Shown here in pieces: positions 1-9,217 of a stretch of 64,000 nt of DNA; within the stretch, counting starts at the first letter, position 1, and every line of letters begins with the position of its first letter. Origin of the DNA: Rhizobium skierniewicense. GTDB lineage: Bacteria; Pseudomonadota; Alphaproteobacteria; Rhizobiales; Rhizobiaceae. A model generated the notes under the pieces. The model had not been told where the DNA came from, searched no databases, and saw nothing but the letters and a program-made list of their open reading frames with translations. A program made the translations under genes and the position numbers. Location: NCBI RefSeq assembly GCF_014196515.1, contig NZ_JACIDV010000003.1:372001-436000 (forward strand), written 5' to 3'.

Positions 1-1374
1 TTCCGCAAAAACGACGCGACGCGGAGAACGGCGGACCCGCTCGTACAGGCGCTGCGTGGTCGACGCCATGGGGTCGCGCCGTGCGGAAAGTTCGCGAGAA
101 TATTCTTCGAGATCGCCCAACTCACGGCGGGCAACGCCCGTTTCCATGGCAGCTTTTGCAACAGCCACAGGGATTGCCGAAATCAAACGCGGATCGAATG
201 GAACGGGAATGATGTATTGTGGTCCAAACCGTGGACGCACACCCTGATAGGCGGCGGCCACATCGTCTGGAACATCTTCACGGGCAAGATCGGCGAGCGC
301 CTTGGCGGCGGCAATCTTCATCGCATCGTTGATCTGGCTGGCGCGAACATCCAGCGCGCCACGGAAGATGTATGGGAAACCGAGGACGTTGTTGACCTGG
401 TTGGGATAATCGGAGCGCCCCGTCGCCATGATGGCGTCATCACGAATTCGGGCGACCTCCTCCGGCGTGATTTCCGGATCAGGGTTTGCCATGGCAAAGA
501 TAATCGGCTTAGGCGCCATTGAGCGGATCATGTCTTCGGTAAACGCACCCTTTTGCGAAAGACCGAACACAACGTCGGCACCCTTCATCGCTTCTTCAAG
601 CGTCCGGTTGTCCGTCTTTGCCGCGTGCGCGGATTTCCACTGGTTCATCCCCTCGGTGCGGCCCTGGTAGATCACGCCCTTGGTATCGCACAGGATGATG
701 TTTGCCGGGTTGAAACCCATCGCCTTGATCAGGTCCATGCACGCGATCGCAGCAGCACCCGCACCGTTGCAAACCAGTTTTGTCGTATTGAAATCACGGC
801 CCGTCAGCGCAATGGCGTTAATGAGGCCGGCGGCGGCAATGATCGCCGTGCCGTGCTGGTCGTCATGGAAAACCGGAATATCCATGAGTTCACGCAGGCG
901 GCTCTCGATGATGAAACACTCTGGCGCCTTGATATCTTCCAGATTGATGCCGCCAAAGGAGGGGCCGAGATAGCGCACGCAATTGATGAATTCGTCTGCA
1001 TCTTCCGTATCGACTTCAAGATCGATCGAATCGACGTCGGCAAAACGTTTGAACAGAACAGATTTGCCTTCCATCACCGGCTTGGACGCCAACGCGCCAA
1101 GGTTTCCAAGTCCCAGAATGGCAGTGCCGTTGGAAATGACGGCGACCATGTTGCCACGGGTGGTGTAGTCGTAGGCGGTATCGGGGTTCTCTGCGATGGC
1201 TTTCACAGGGACCGCGACGCCCGGTGAATAGGCCAGAGAAAGATCGCGCTGGGTCGCCATCGGCTTTGTCGGGGTGATCTCGAGTTTGCCTGGACGGCCT
1301 TGTGAGTGGAAGTCTAGAGCCTCTTGATCCGTTACGGACGTTTTGCCGTTCGTGGATGTCGTTTTGTCGGACAT
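1..1374 (-). CDS. maeB: NADP-type malic enzyme, maeB/tme family (3' end cut by window)
   Basis: Oxidative decarboxylation of malate to pyruvate, a cytoplasmic step linking C4-dicarboxylate use to acetyl-CoA supply. The 458 codons present read through the malic N-terminal domain (AYSPGVAVP near residue 50, [15 protein letters not shown] near 110, [10 protein letters not shown] near 170) and the NAD(P)-binding domain (NGAGAAAIA near 205). The last residues, RRVVFAE, look like the start of the C-terminal phosphotransacetylase-like domain of the long MaeB form, so about 300 residues should lie outside the window. The ATG is preceded by GGGGGAG. NAD versus NADP preference cannot be told from what is visible. 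No operon partner is seen; the next gene is divergent. Confidence 0.93.
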   Translation of the reverse strand, partial: MSDKTTSTNGKTSVTDQEALDFHSQGRPGKLEITPTKPMATQRDLSLAYSPGVAVPVKAIAENPDTAYDYTTRGNMVAVISNGTAILGLGNLGALASKPVMEGKSVLFKRFADVDSIDLEVDTEDADEFINCVRYLGPSFGGINLEDIKAPECFIIESRLRELMDIPVFHDDQHGTAIIAAAGLINAIALTGRDFNTTKLVCNGAGAAAIACMDLIKAMGFNPANIILCDTKGVIYQGRTEGMNQWKSAHAAKTDNRTLEEAMKGADVVFGLSQKGAFTEDMIRSMAPKPIIFAMANPDPEITPEEVARIRDDAIMATGRSDYPNQVNNVLGFPYIFRGALDVRASQINDAMKIAAAKALADLAREDVPDDVAAAYQGVRPRFGPQYIIPVPFDPRLISAIPVAVAKAAMETGVARRELGDLEEYSRELSARRDPMASTTQRLYERVRRSPRRVVFAE

Positions 1375-1703
1375 GACTCCCCCTTCTCTTTTTCTTTATC
1401 AAATGGTGGTCGTTGTTATTGTATTTTTCATGACGCTGCCAAGTGTTCAGTGTCCTTCATGGCGATTAATCCGACGGAACAGAGGAAATCAGAACGCTTC
1501 AATCGATTAGGCGTCCTGTTTTCAGGAACCGCAGCCTGATGTCGTCGTTGAAAAACCGTCAGGTCGGTTACAGTCGGAGGACTGAATGCAGGAAAAGGTT
1601 TCGGGGCCGGGTGGCGCTGAAGCTTGGCATTCACTTCCACACGTGTTTTGGTGCCGACCGAACGCATAGGACGCAAGTGACTTGGAATTGGAAAGGTAGA
1701 AAC
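1375..1703. other. 329-bp divergent intergenic region
   Basis: This lies between the divergent malic enzyme and mannose-1-phosphate guanylyltransferase genes and should hold both promoters. The reading frame of the downstream gene stays open up to an ATG at 1539, but those 55 codons are Arg-rich and unlike the family N-terminus. No RNA gene, clear operator or strong hairpin was seen. Confidence 0.5.
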
Positions 1704-3134
1704 GTGAGCGCACAAACTCGAAAGATTATCCCGGTACTTCTGGCAGGTGGCGCTGGATCGAGACTATGGCCGGTATCACGCGACCAATTGCCAAAACAGT
1801 TTCAGCCACTCGTTGGTAGCCTGTCTACCTATCAACAGACCCTCCAGCGTGTAAGCGACGCCGCGCTTTATGACGAGCCGCTCGTCATCACGAATGAGGA
1901 TTTTCGTTTCTTCGCGCGACGGCAGGCCGAAGAGATCGATTTGAAAGCAACGGTGGTTCTGGAACCTGCACGTCGCGACAGCGCTGCCGCGATGGCTGCT
2001 GCCGCTGTGCTCGCAGAGCGACGGGAACCGGGATCGCTCGTTCTCGCGCTCGCTGCCGACCACGTGGTATTGGACAATGAAAAGTTTTCGGACGCCGTCA
2101 GGTTGGGTGCAGAAGCAGCCGAGCAGGGTAACATCGTGGTGTTCGGTCTTACACCCACCGAACCAAGAACCTCCTATGGCTACATCAATCCCGGCGAGCC
2201 TATCAATGGCAATCAAGATCTGTGTGTCGTTGAAGCCTTCGTGGAAAAGCCAGATGAAGAAACGGCCATTTCGTACGTCGAGAAAGGTTACCTTTGGAAT
2301 TCCGGGAACTTCCTTTTCCGCTCAGACGTAATGATATCAGAGCTCTCGGCCTATGCTCCGGACATTCTCTCGGCTGTCACGCGCTCGGTTGACGAACAGG
2401 AAAGCGACCTTGGCTTTGTGCGTTTGCACAAGGAGAGTTTTGAAGCGTCGCCAAAAAACTCCATTGATTACGCGGTCATCGAAAACACCAAGCGCATGGC
2501 TGTCGTTCGCGGCCATTTCCGTTGGTCGGACATCGGCAGCTGGGATGCAATCTGGGAGATCGCCGACAAGCTGGACGATAACAATGCTGTTGAGGGCCAG
2601 GGGCTGTTCATCGATTCCGAGGGGTGCCTGATTCACTCCACCAGCATTCTGACAACGGTGGTTGGAGCCAAGGATCTCGTCGTTGTTGCCACCAAAGACG
2701 CCGTTCTCGTAACCCCGAAAGACAGGGTCCAGAGCGTCAAAGGTCTCGTTGAGACTCTAAAAGACAGCGATCACGCTCACAAAACGGAGGTCCACAAGCG
2801 CGCCTACCGACCTTGGGGCCACATAGAGCAGACAGACTTCGGTGCGCGCTACCGAGTCAGCCACCTCAAGGTTGAGCCTGGACACCGAATCTCGCTTCAG
2901 CAGCACTATCATCGTTCGGAGCATTGGATCATCGTCCGCGGTACCGCGACCGTTACCATCGATGACCAGACGCGGTTGTTGACGGAAAACGAATCGGTCT
3001 ACATCCCTCTCGGCAAACCGCACCGTCTGGCAAACGAGGGACAAATCCCTCTTGAGCTTATCGAAATCCAGACAGGCTCGTATTTCGGCGAAGACGATAT
3101 CAAGCGACTGGAAGACGATTATCGGAGAGACTGA
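1704..3134 (+). CDS. manC: Mannose-1-phosphate guanylyltransferase / mannose-6-phosphate isomerase
   Basis: Bifunctional type II enzyme making GDP-mannose for surface polysaccharide. The N-terminal nucleotidyltransferase domain carries LLAGGAGSRLWPVSR near residues 11-25 and the FVEKP motif near 180. The C-terminal cupin (about residues 360-470) has the isomerase metal-site pattern HYHRSEHW. I chose the GTG at 1704 (476 residues): it follows GGAAAGGTAGAAAC and puts the nucleotide-binding loop at the expected distance. The longer frame from 1539 adds 55 atypical residues. It stands alone, with no gmd, rfb or exo gene next to it, so the polymer it serves cannot be told from context. Confidence 0.93.
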   Translation: MSAQTRKIIPVLLAGGAGSRLWPVSRDQLPKQFQPLVGSLSTYQQTLQRVSDAALYDEPLVITNEDFRFFARRQAEEIDLKATVVLEPARRDSAAAMAAAAVLAERREPGSLVLALAADHVVLDNEKFSDAVRLGAEAAEQGNIVVFGLTPTEPRTSYGYINPGEPINGNQDLCVVEAFVEKPDEETAISYVEKGYLWNSGNFLFRSDVMISELSAYAPDILSAVTRSVDEQESDLGFVRLHKESFEASPKNSIDYAVIENTKRMAVVRGHFRWSDIGSWDAIWEIADKLDDNNAVEGQGLFIDSEGCLIHSTSILTTVVGAKDLVVVATKDAVLVTPKDRVQSVKGLVETLKDSDHAHKTEVHKRAYRPWGHIEQTDFGARYRVSHLKVEPGHRISLQQHYHRSEHWIIVRGTATVTIDDQTRLLTENESVYIPLGKPHRLANEGQIPLELIEIQTGSYFGEDDIKRLEDDYRRD

Positions 3135-3166
3135 TACAGGACTTGTCACGCAGAATAGCCTGTCAA

Positions 3167-3193
3167 AATGAGGCGCCCTAACAGCGCCTCATT
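3167..3193 (+). terminator. Hairpin after manC
   Basis: Perfect 10-bp stem AATGAGGCGC / GCGCCTCATT with a 7-nt loop, 33 nt past the manC stop. No T-run follows, so it may protect the 3' end or act as a weak terminator rather than a canonical one. Confidence 0.55.
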
Positions 3194-3352
3194 GGCAATC
3201 TAGCTGCCGATGTGTCCTATCCGCCGATTGTTTTGCCGACATAGTCTGCAATTGGATCGATTTTCCGGAACAAACGTTAATGGTGCGCCATTTACAGTCC
3301 GAAAAGGGCAACGGGGCTGCCGCGGGTAAAGAATTAAACAGGAGAAAACAAT

Positions 3353-3880
3353 ATGAAAAAGGCTCTAGCCGTCACCTTCGCCGCATTCACACTTGGTCTC
3401 GGTGGAACTGCCAGCGCAATCGCAGCAGACCTCACCAACTATCAGGAACCTCAGGAGCAGGACGAGCGCAACGGCGTAAAAATCGGCTACCTTACATGTG
3501 AAGTTGGCGGTGGCGTAGGCTACGTCGTCGGCTCTGCAAAAGAGCTCGATTGCACGTTTCAGTCGACGATGGGCGCGCGCCGCACAGACCACTACAGCGG
3601 TGCGATTCGTAAGGTTGGCGTAGACCTCGGCTTCACGACTCAGGGTCGTCTGGTCTGGGCGGTGTTTGCTCCGACCGCTGGTTATCACAAGGGTTCACTC
3701 GGTGGCCTTTACCAGGGTGCGACCGCTGAAGCCACCGTTGGCCTCGGTGTCGGTGCCAACATTCTCGTCGGCGGCACATCTGGATCAATCCAGCTTCAGA
3801 CCGTCAGCGTGACTGGCCAGGTAGGCCTGAATCTGGCAGCGACTGGCACATCCGTGACGTTGAACCCGATCAGCGGCTGA
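3353..3880 (+). CDS. DUF992 family exported protein
   Basis: A 175-residue protein with a signal peptide (MKKALAVTF, a hydrophobic core, then an Ala-rich cleavage region near residues 22-26). The mature part fits the alphaproteobacterial DUF992 family: a GVKIGYLTCEVGGG-like start with conserved Cys, a second Cys in ELDCTF, Gly-rich strands (YSGAIRKVGVDLGFT, GLYQGATAEATVGLGVGANILVGG) and a strand-rich tail. Function of the family is unknown; a periplasmic or outer-membrane location is inferred. The start follows GGAGAAAACAAT. It is transcribed alone, between the manC hairpin and a strong terminator. Confidence 0.85.
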   Translation: MKKALAVTFAAFTLGLGGTASAIAADLTNYQEPQEQDERNGVKIGYLTCEVGGGVGYVVGSAKELDCTFQSTMGARRTDHYSGAIRKVGVDLGFTTQGRLVWAVFAPTAGYHKGSLGGLYQGATAEATVGLGVGANILVGGTSGSIQLQTVSVTGQVGLNLAATGTSVTLNPISG

Positions 3881-3905
3881 TAGGTCGGTCAATCTGACGC
3901 ATTCT

Positions 3906-3946
3906 AAAAAGCGCCCTTTCTGTCATATGACAGGGAGGGCGCTTTT
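3906..3946 (+). terminator. Strong hairpin after the DUF992 gene
   Basis: Inverted repeat with arms AAAAGCGCCCT and AGGGCGCTTTT plus an inner CTGTCA/TGACAG pair around a short AT loop. The A-run before and T-run after make it terminator-like on either strand. An in-frame ATG at 3927 inside the hairpin is not a credible start for the downstream cytochrome gene. Confidence 0.8.
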
Positions 3947-3974
3947 GTATCTGGGTCTGGATAGGTTCGTGAAG

Positions 3975-4364
3975 ATGACGATGAGACTGAAGGTTTTGGT
4001 GCTATCCTCTTTGCTTCTCTCCGCGTCTGCAGTGTTGGCTGAAGGTGATGCGGCGCGTGGCGAGCAATCATTCAGCAAATGTTCCGCCTGTCACAACATC
4101 GACTCACCCCGGACCCGGCTTGGGCCGCATCTCATGGGTGTCGTCGGCCGACCGGCGGGTTCGGTCCCGGACTACAAATATTCGCAGGCGATGATAGACG
4201 CGGGGGCGCAGGGAATGGTCTGGACGGACGAAAAGCTGAAGGAATTTCTATACAGTCCGAAGAAAAGCGTGCCAGGCACGGCAATGCGCTTTTTTGGGTT
4301 GTGGAGTGAAAGCGAGATCGATGATCTGATCGCCTATATGAAAACGGTGCAGGCGCCAAAGTAG
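3975..4364 (+). CDS. Small class I cytochrome c, periplasmic
   Basis: About 129 residues. The signal peptide (MRLKVLVLSSLLLSASAVLA) ends before EGDAARGEQ. Haem attachment motif CSACH lies near residues 38-42, with the usual NxDSPRTRLGPHL segment after it and a distal-ligand region KSVPGTAMRFFGLWSE containing the expected Met. C-terminal DDLIAYMKTV is typical of soluble cytochrome c2/c552-like proteins. It carries electrons in the periplasm; the partner is unknown. The start is 3975 (or 3981, M-R-L-K), because the earlier ATG at 3927 lies in a terminator hairpin. It converges tightly on recX with a 4-nt gap. Confidence 0.88.
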   Translation: MTMRLKVLVLSSLLLSASAVLAEGDAARGEQSFSKCSACHNIDSPRTRLGPHLMGVVGRPAGSVPDYKYSQAMIDAGAQGMVWTDEKLKEFLYSPKKSVPGTAMRFFGLWSESEIDDLIAYMKTVQAPK

Positions 4365-4368
4365 CTCG

Positions 4369-4926
4369 TCAGAGCGGGCTGTCTGCCAATATGGCTTCCG
4401 CTTCGTCCGGTGTCATCCTGTAGACGCGACCGGCAATGTCAAAACTGTACCCGTTGCGTGCGAAGGCGGATATTTCCTTTTGCATTCGCTTTTCATCTGG
4501 TTCTTCCCTCCGAAATGGGCCAAACCGGCGTTTGCGCGCCATCACGACGGCCGAATAGAGATCGTCGGTTTCATTCAACGCTTTCTCCGCGATCTCCTTG
4601 CTCACGCCTTTGATGCTCAGCCTCTGTGCGATGGCCCGCCGTGATCGGCCGCTCCGGATGGCTGATCTCGTCGCGCTTTCGGCATAGGCGACATCGTCGA
4701 GCGCTTTGAGATCGTGACCGAACTTTACCGCCGCATGGGCAAGTGCGTCGACTTGCTCTGGCGTTATCTCTTCGAATTTCTGCTTTGCCTTGCGCTTGAT
4801 GGCATCGAACAACTGCCGTTCCGTCAGCATCTGGCGCTGAAGCCGGTAAATGGTCGAGTTGCGCACCCAGGTCAGCATTCTGGCGGTGGGGGCAACGGGT
4901 GCTTCCATGTCATCGTTCAACGACAT
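4369..4926 (-). CDS. recX: Regulatory protein RecX
   Basis: RecX binds RecA filaments and limits recombinase activity. The 185 residues are mostly helical, with the repeated three-helix units of the family: TERQLFDAIKRKAKQKFEEIT, then SGRSRRAIAQRLSIKGVSKEIAEKAL (the conserved R-G-x-S/R-x-I-xx-xL-xxKGI-like signature near residues 91-116), and a C-terminal RMQKEISAFARNGYSFDIAGRVYRM unit. The ATG follows AGGACCTG. recA is not in the window, so this is a stand-alone recX. Its C-terminus converges on the cytochrome gene. Confidence 0.85.
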   Translation of the reverse strand: MSLNDDMEAPVAPTARMLTWVRNSTIYRLQRQMLTERQLFDAIKRKAKQKFEEITPEQVDALAHAAVKFGHDLKALDDVAYAESATRSAIRSGRSRRAIAQRLSIKGVSKEIAEKALNETDDLYSAVVMARKRRFGPFRREEPDEKRMQKEISAFARNGYSFDIAGRVYRMTPDEAEAILADSPL

Positions 4927-4980
4927 CAGGTCCTATCGCAATGTTCAGTTCGGGCTTTCGGTGCTCATATATTGCAAAAC

Positions 4981-6240
4981 TCAACCCCTGTCAGGCACGG
5001 GCAATGCATAAACATGAATAGAGTTTTCAAGGCCGCGCAAAGTCTGCGTTCCGATGCTCTCGAAATCTCTGATGTTTCCTGCCATCTCGACAAAGGTCTG
5101 GGACATGAGCACCGGTCGTTTTATCTGCTTCGTCAGGCTTTCCAATCGCGATGCGACGTTGACGGCAGGGCCGATGACGGTGAAATCCAGTCGGTTTTTC
5201 GAGCCTATGTTGCCATACATCACATCGCCCGCATGGACGCCGATACCATAGCCAAGCGGCTCGTGGCCGCGCTTGATGTTGGCCTCATTCAACGCTTGCA
5301 GGTGGACCTGCGCCTCCTCTATCGCGGCAACGAGGTTCTTGCAGGCATCTGGATTGCTCAACGGAAAGATGGCCAGAAGACCATCGCCCATGAATTTCAG
5401 GATTTCGCCACCGAATTTCTCGATCGGGTCGGACATGGCATCAAAATAGGCGTTCAGAAGTTCGATCACATCGTCGCGTGGCCACAGATCGGAAATATGG
5501 GTGAAATCGCGCAGGTCACAAATCAGGATCGCGGCGCCAACAGTCGTTCCGCTGCCTCTTCGCGTTGCGCCGTCCAGAATGGCCTGGCTGGCATGCGGAC
5601 CGACATAGGTTTCCAGAAGCGTTCGTGCGATACGGTTCTTGAGCCGAATTTCCGACACCAGAGATATCACGGGGACGATGCTCCGCAGCATCTCGATCTC
5701 CGCATCGGTAAAACCGCCCGGTTGGTCGCTGGAGAATGTTACCACGTGACGCTTCTCAAAAGTGTGTTTGAGCGGCCACGCGCAATATTCGGTCAAACCC
5801 TCGGCACGCAACTCTGCATAGATTGCGAACTCCGGGTCTACCGGTGGAACATCAAGCCTGTAACGAAGTTCTTCCGTGCCCGAATTTATTTCGTGTATCG
5901 GAGAGTTACGATACTCCTGCGTATTCTCCGTGCCATAGGCATAGGTCGTGAACTCGGCGTCTGCTCGATCTTTTGTCCAGAGTATTCGAGCGCCCCGCCA
6001 TTGTGGATGCTCGACCATGAAATTCAACGACGCCCTGGCGACTGAAACGCCTGAACCATTTAACCTTTGGCAAAGCTCCACGAAGATATTGTCAATGAAA
6101 CGCTGTTCATGGGTTTCGAGGACCAGCCAGTTCAAGATTTCGGAACGCTGCGATGGCCAGAGTTGGTCTGTTGCACGGTGGTGCGACAGGTCGGCGTGAT
6201 CGTCTGTCATAAGGTTTCCACAGGTCAGGTCATCAGTCAT
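4981..6240 (-). CDS. Class III adenylate/guanylate cyclase
   Basis: Predicted soluble nucleotide cyclase of 419 residues with no membrane segment. The N-terminal ~200 residues (HEQRFIDNIFVELCQRL... through EYCAWPLKHTF) form a rhizobial-type sensory region without an obvious named domain. The C-terminal cyclase domain starts near 232. It shows both metal-binding Asp residues (CDLRDFTHIS, D242; KFMGDGLLAIF, D286) and the transition-state Asn/Arg pair in GPAVNVASRLE. It is therefore probably active; ATP versus GTP preference is not certain. A second ATG at 6210 (again reading MTDD) has an equally good ribosome site. The HTH gene lies upstream on the same strand with a hairpin between them. Confidence 0.9.
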   Translation of the reverse strand: MTDDLTCGNLMTDDHADLSHHRATDQLWPSQRSEILNWLVLETHEQRFIDNIFVELCQRLNGSGVSVARASLNFMVEHPQWRGARILWTKDRADAEFTTYAYGTENTQEYRNSPIHEINSGTEELRYRLDVPPVDPEFAIYAELRAEGLTEYCAWPLKHTFEKRHVVTFSSDQPGGFTDAEIEMLRSIVPVISLVSEIRLKNRIARTLLETYVGPHASQAILDGATRRGSGTTVGAAILICDLRDFTHISDLWPRDDVIELLNAYFDAMSDPIEKFGGEILKFMGDGLLAIFPLSNPDACKNLVAAIEEAQVHLQALNEANIKRGHEPLGYGIGVHAGDVMYGNIGSKNRLDFTVIGPAVNVASRLESLTKQIKRPVLMSQTFVEMAGNIRDFESIGTQTLRGLENSIHVYALPVPDRG

Positions 6241-6341
6241 AAAATAGTCGTCACCGAGACAGGCATCTGGCTACGCGACCCTGATGTGGGATTTGGAAAA
6301 GTGATTTTTAAGGGGATATCGAAAACTTGGGAAAAATACAA

Positions 6342-6391
6342 TTTCCTCGCCGGTCCTGCCGATAAAAATTCGGTAGCGGCAGGCGAGGAAA
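6342..6391 (-). terminator. Long bulged hairpin between HTH gene and cyclase
   Basis: Left arm TTTCCTCGCC + CTGCCG (with a 4-nt bulge) pairs with CGGCAGGCGAGGAAA. On the minus strand the stem is followed a few bases later by a T-rich run, so it probably terminates the HTH transcript before the cyclase gene. A smaller CCCTC/GAGGG hairpin sits beside it at 6394-6409. Confidence 0.6.
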
Positions 6392-6421
6392 GGCCCTCTT
6401 TATCGAGGGTGGCGGAAGTGA

Positions 6422-6652
6422 TCAGACAATGTTTGAGAGCGGAATTTGCAAAGCTGCAGCGACACGCTGGATATGCGAAGGATTGCTGTCAGAACCGTCT
6501 TCCAATGCGGCGATTTCCTGCACTGTCAGTCCGCAGGTGATCGCGAGCTGTTCGATCGTGTAGCCGGCGGTGTGTCGGGCTGCAGCAATTTTTTCCGCAA
6601 ATGGCGCGTCTGTCTGATCGCTGGAATAAAGATGAGTCACGGATATTGTCAT
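6422..6652 (-). CDS. Small XRE-type helix-turn-helix protein
   Basis: A 76-residue protein that is essentially one Cro/C1-type HTH: APFAEKIAAARHTAGYTIEQLAITCGLTVQEIAALEDGSDSNPSHIQRVAAALQIPL. The recognition part is GLTVQEIAALEDG. The ATG at 6652 follows AAGGGAGATTTTA and matches where homology begins; an upstream extension in the same frame (to 6856) looks non-coding. A DNA-binding regulator of unknown target. It lies 181 bp upstream of the cyclase gene and 291 bp downstream of the AraC gene, probably as its own unit. Confidence 0.75.
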   Translation of the reverse strand: MTISVTHLYSSDQTDAPFAEKIAAARHTAGYTIEQLAITCGLTVQEIAALEDGSDSNPSHIQRVAAALQIPLSNIV

Positions 6653-6943
6653 TAAAATCTCCCTTGGAATGGATATTGAATAGACCCGGGGTCCATTGGA
6701 GTTACCGGCACTGAATGCGATAGCGCTGCATAAGGAGAGACTATGCTGCAGCGCAGCACGGAAAATAGCCATCTTTTCGATGGGAGCAACAGTTAAATTT
6801 TGGTAAGGATTCAGGTGGGCGGCTTGAACATACGTCATATGGTGTCGGGTTTTCAAATTTATGATTATAAATCAATCACTAACGGAATGATTTCATATCA
6901 CTGGTAACCGCTGATGCTGGTTTGCACCAATCCAAGGCCAGCC

Positions 6944-7867
6944 CTATGGCGATAGATTAAACCGCATCCCACGCCGAAAGTTTGACGGAGACATGCCGGC
7001 GACCTGCTTGAAGGCCTTGTTGAAGGCGCTGACGGAGCCAAATCCACTTTCCATTGCGACCTGAAGCACGTTGTCGTTGTCATTGATAAGCATCGCTTGT
7101 GCCCGGGAAAGACGCAGCAACGTCAGGTATTTGATCAAGGTCATGCCCGTGGATTTCCGAAACAGATTCATGGCATATTTCGGATGAAGGTTGGCGGAAC
7201 GTGCGATATCCCCCGCGTCGATATCCTCCAGAAAATTGGCTGCTATGAAGTCGCACATGCGCACGACGCTGGCCGAATGCGAACTGTCCCCGTCATTTGC
7301 TTTACTGGTTCGCAGCGCAGGTGAAATGACCGTATAGGGTTCGAGAAACATTCGTTCAATACGCAGAAGCAACTCCTCCACGGCGTTTTCGGCTTTCTGT
7401 GGGTCGCCGGAATCTGCATAGCGGAACCAGCGAGAAAAGTTTTCCTGGTCTGATGTGTCAGTCACCGATGTCAGCATCGTCGCACCTCCCATCAACATCG
7501 TGGAAACGGCGGCAGGAAGACGCATGCGGAAAAAATGCACGAGCGGCAGATGCGCGCCTGCATAAAAAGAATCCTCCGAGGACTCGTCCATCTGGTGTGC
7601 CTGTCCACCCCAGAAGAGGCACATCTGCCCGGCATCCAGGTGCAGTGAGTGGTCGCCCATGCGGTAGTGAACGCTGCCCGACATAACATAGTTGATTTCG
7701 ATTTGGGCATGCCAGTGTGGCATCAGCATCATCTGAGGATGCGCGCGAAAAAATTGCAGCTTCGTGGGGGTGCCTTCGATGCTGCTTGCACCCGGCTGAT
7801 AGATGGCTCGTTCCTCGACCTTACTTTTCGCCAAATCGATATACCCTTTCAACGAGACAGATTTCAA
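6944..7867 (-). CDS. AraC family regulator of the adjacent sugar ABC operon
   Basis: A 307-residue regulator. The N-terminal cupin-like ligand domain (MPHWHAQIEINYVMSG, QMCLFWGGQAHQM) is followed by a C-terminal double-HTH domain of about 100 residues (ANLHPKYAMNLFRKSTGMTLIKYLTLLRLSRAQ, then VAMESGFGSVSAFNKAFKQVAGMSPSNFRR). It is divergent from the binding-protein gene with only 57 bp between, which argues for control of that operon by sugar-dependent activation. The frame begins at a TTG (7867), with no ATG upstream in frame, so the start is uncertain; TTG at 7852 is an alternative. It is clearly a paralogue of the AraC protein at 58855-59766. Confidence 0.88.
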   Translation of the reverse strand: MKSVSLKGYIDLAKSKVEERAIYQPGASSIEGTPTKLQFFRAHPQMMLMPHWHAQIEINYVMSGSVHYRMGDHSLHLDAGQMCLFWGGQAHQMDESSEDSFYAGAHLPLVHFFRMRLPAAVSTMLMGGATMLTSVTDTSDQENFSRWFRYADSGDPQKAENAVEELLLRIERMFLEPYTVISPALRTSKANDGDSSHSASVVRMCDFIAANFLEDIDAGDIARSANLHPKYAMNLFRKSTGMTLIKYLTLLRLSRAQAMLINDNDNVLQVAMESGFGSVSAFNKAFKQVAGMSPSNFRRGMRFNLSP

Positions 7868-7924
7868 CCACTCGCTAATCTGCCCTTGTCGTTGGAGGAC
7901 GGCAATTGAAAAGGGAGGTTTTCA

Positions 7925-9199
7925 ATGGACTTTAAATTTATCGGCGCGTCCGTATCGCTGGCGTTGCTCGCTGCCACGCCTGCTGCTGCACAATCGACCA
8001 CGATTACCGTCTGGAGCTGGAACGTTGCCGCATCCGCTTTGAAATCCACGCTGGAGGGTTTCAACAAGCAGAATCCTGATATCAAAGTCGACGTTCAAGA
8101 CCTCGGGAACAGTCAGGTCTATGACAAGGCAATTGCCGCTTGCGCCGCAGGCGGTGAAGGTTTGCCGGACATCGTCACAGTGGAAAATTTTGAGGCAGAG
8201 GTGTTCTGGAGCCGCTTCCCGGATTGCTTCGCGGATGTGACGCAACTTGGCTATACACCCGAAAAGCAAGCGCTGTTCCCGGATTTCAAGCGGACGGAAT
8301 TGGAAGTCGATGGCGTTGCCTATGCCGTGCCATGGGATTCCGGTCCAGTTGCAATGTTTTATCGCCGGGACTTTTATGAAAAGGCAGGTGTCGATCCCGC
8401 GACCGTCAAGACGTGGGATGATTTCATCGCAGCGGGCAAGAAGGTGATGGCCGCCAACCCCGGCACAGTCATGACACAGGCCGACTTCAACGGGGATAGC
8501 GAATGGTTTCGCATGATCGCCAACGAGCAGGGTTGCGGTTACTTTTCGACCGATGGCCAGACCATCACCATCAACCAGCCCGCTTGCGTGGCTACGCTCG
8601 ATAAGCTCAAGCAGATGAAGGACGCTGGCATCATAACCGCCGCGATCTGGGATGAAAAAATCCAGTCGAACACCTCTGGCAAGGTGGCAACCCAGATGTA
8701 TGGCGGCTGGTTCGAAGGGACGGTTCGGTCCGGTTCACCTGATCTGGCTGGCAAATGGGGCGTTTACACCATGCCGAGCCTGACGGCGGATGGTCCACAT
8801 GCTGCCAACCTTGGCGGGTCTTCGCTGGCCATCAGTTCCATGTCCGAGAATAAGGAAGCGGCGTGGAAGTTCATTGACTACGCGCTGCTCACGAATGAAG
8901 GGCAGATCACCATGCTGAAATCTTTCGGCCTGGTACCCTCGTTGCTCTCTGCCGACAAAGACCCTTTCGTCAAGGAACCACAAGCCTATTGGGGCGGTCA
9001 GGCGGTATGGTCTGACATTCTCGCCACGTTGCCGAAGATCGTGCCAAGCCGAGGGACTGCTTTTCAGTCCGATGCTGAAGGGATCTTCCGCGCAACGCAA
9101 ACCAAATATCTGGCGGGCGGTTTCCCGGATGCCAAGACCGCTCTCGATGATGCTGCCAAGCAAATCGAGGCCGCAACGGGACTCCCCACTGCACAATAG
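7925..9199 (+). CDS. Sugar ABC importer, periplasmic binding protein
   Basis: A 424-residue family 1 extracellular solute-binding protein. The signal peptide (MDFKFIGASVSLALLAATPAAAQ) is cleaved near residue 22. The mature protein begins STTITVWSWNVAASALKSTLEGFNKQNPDIKV, the standard fold start, with VPWDSGPVAMFYRRDFYEKAGV in the hinge region typical of oligosaccharide binders. Strong ribosome site AAGGGAGG. First gene of a five-gene operon with two permeases, an ATPase and a fused oxidoreductase. The substrate is unknown; the linked enzymes suggest a sugar oxidised or epimerised after uptake. Confidence 0.92.
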   Translation: MDFKFIGASVSLALLAATPAAAQSTTITVWSWNVAASALKSTLEGFNKQNPDIKVDVQDLGNSQVYDKAIAACAAGGEGLPDIVTVENFEAEVFWSRFPDCFADVTQLGYTPEKQALFPDFKRTELEVDGVAYAVPWDSGPVAMFYRRDFYEKAGVDPATVKTWDDFIAAGKKVMAANPGTVMTQADFNGDSEWFRMIANEQGCGYFSTDGQTITINQPACVATLDKLKQMKDAGIITAAIWDEKIQSNTSGKVATQMYGGWFEGTVRSGSPDLAGKWGVYTMPSLTADGPHAANLGGSSLAISSMSENKEAAWKFIDYALLTNEGQITMLKSFGLVPSLLSADKDPFVKEPQAYWGGQAVWSDILATLPKIVPSRGTAFQSDAEGIFRATQTKYLAGGFPDAKTALDDAAKQIEAATGLPTAQ

Positions 9200-9217
9200 C
9201 CTCCCAGGCTGATCGTC

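Noticed and set aside
1539-1703. Upstream extension of manC from ATG 1539
   Set aside because: The 55 extra residues are Arg-rich and unlike the family, while the GTG at 1704 has a ribosome site and correct distance to the nucleotide-binding loop.
1428-1715. 95-codon minus-strand frame between malic enzyme and manC
   Set aside because: It overlaps the manC start, lacks a convincing ribosome site and has no domain; probably chance.
4714-6045. 443-codon plus-strand open frame
   Set aside because: Antisense to the nucleotide cyclase and recX; no start signal or recognisable domain.
6653-6856. N-terminal extension of the small HTH protein
   Set aside because: The extra 68 codons have no family likeness, and the ATG at 6652 has a good AAGGGAG site.
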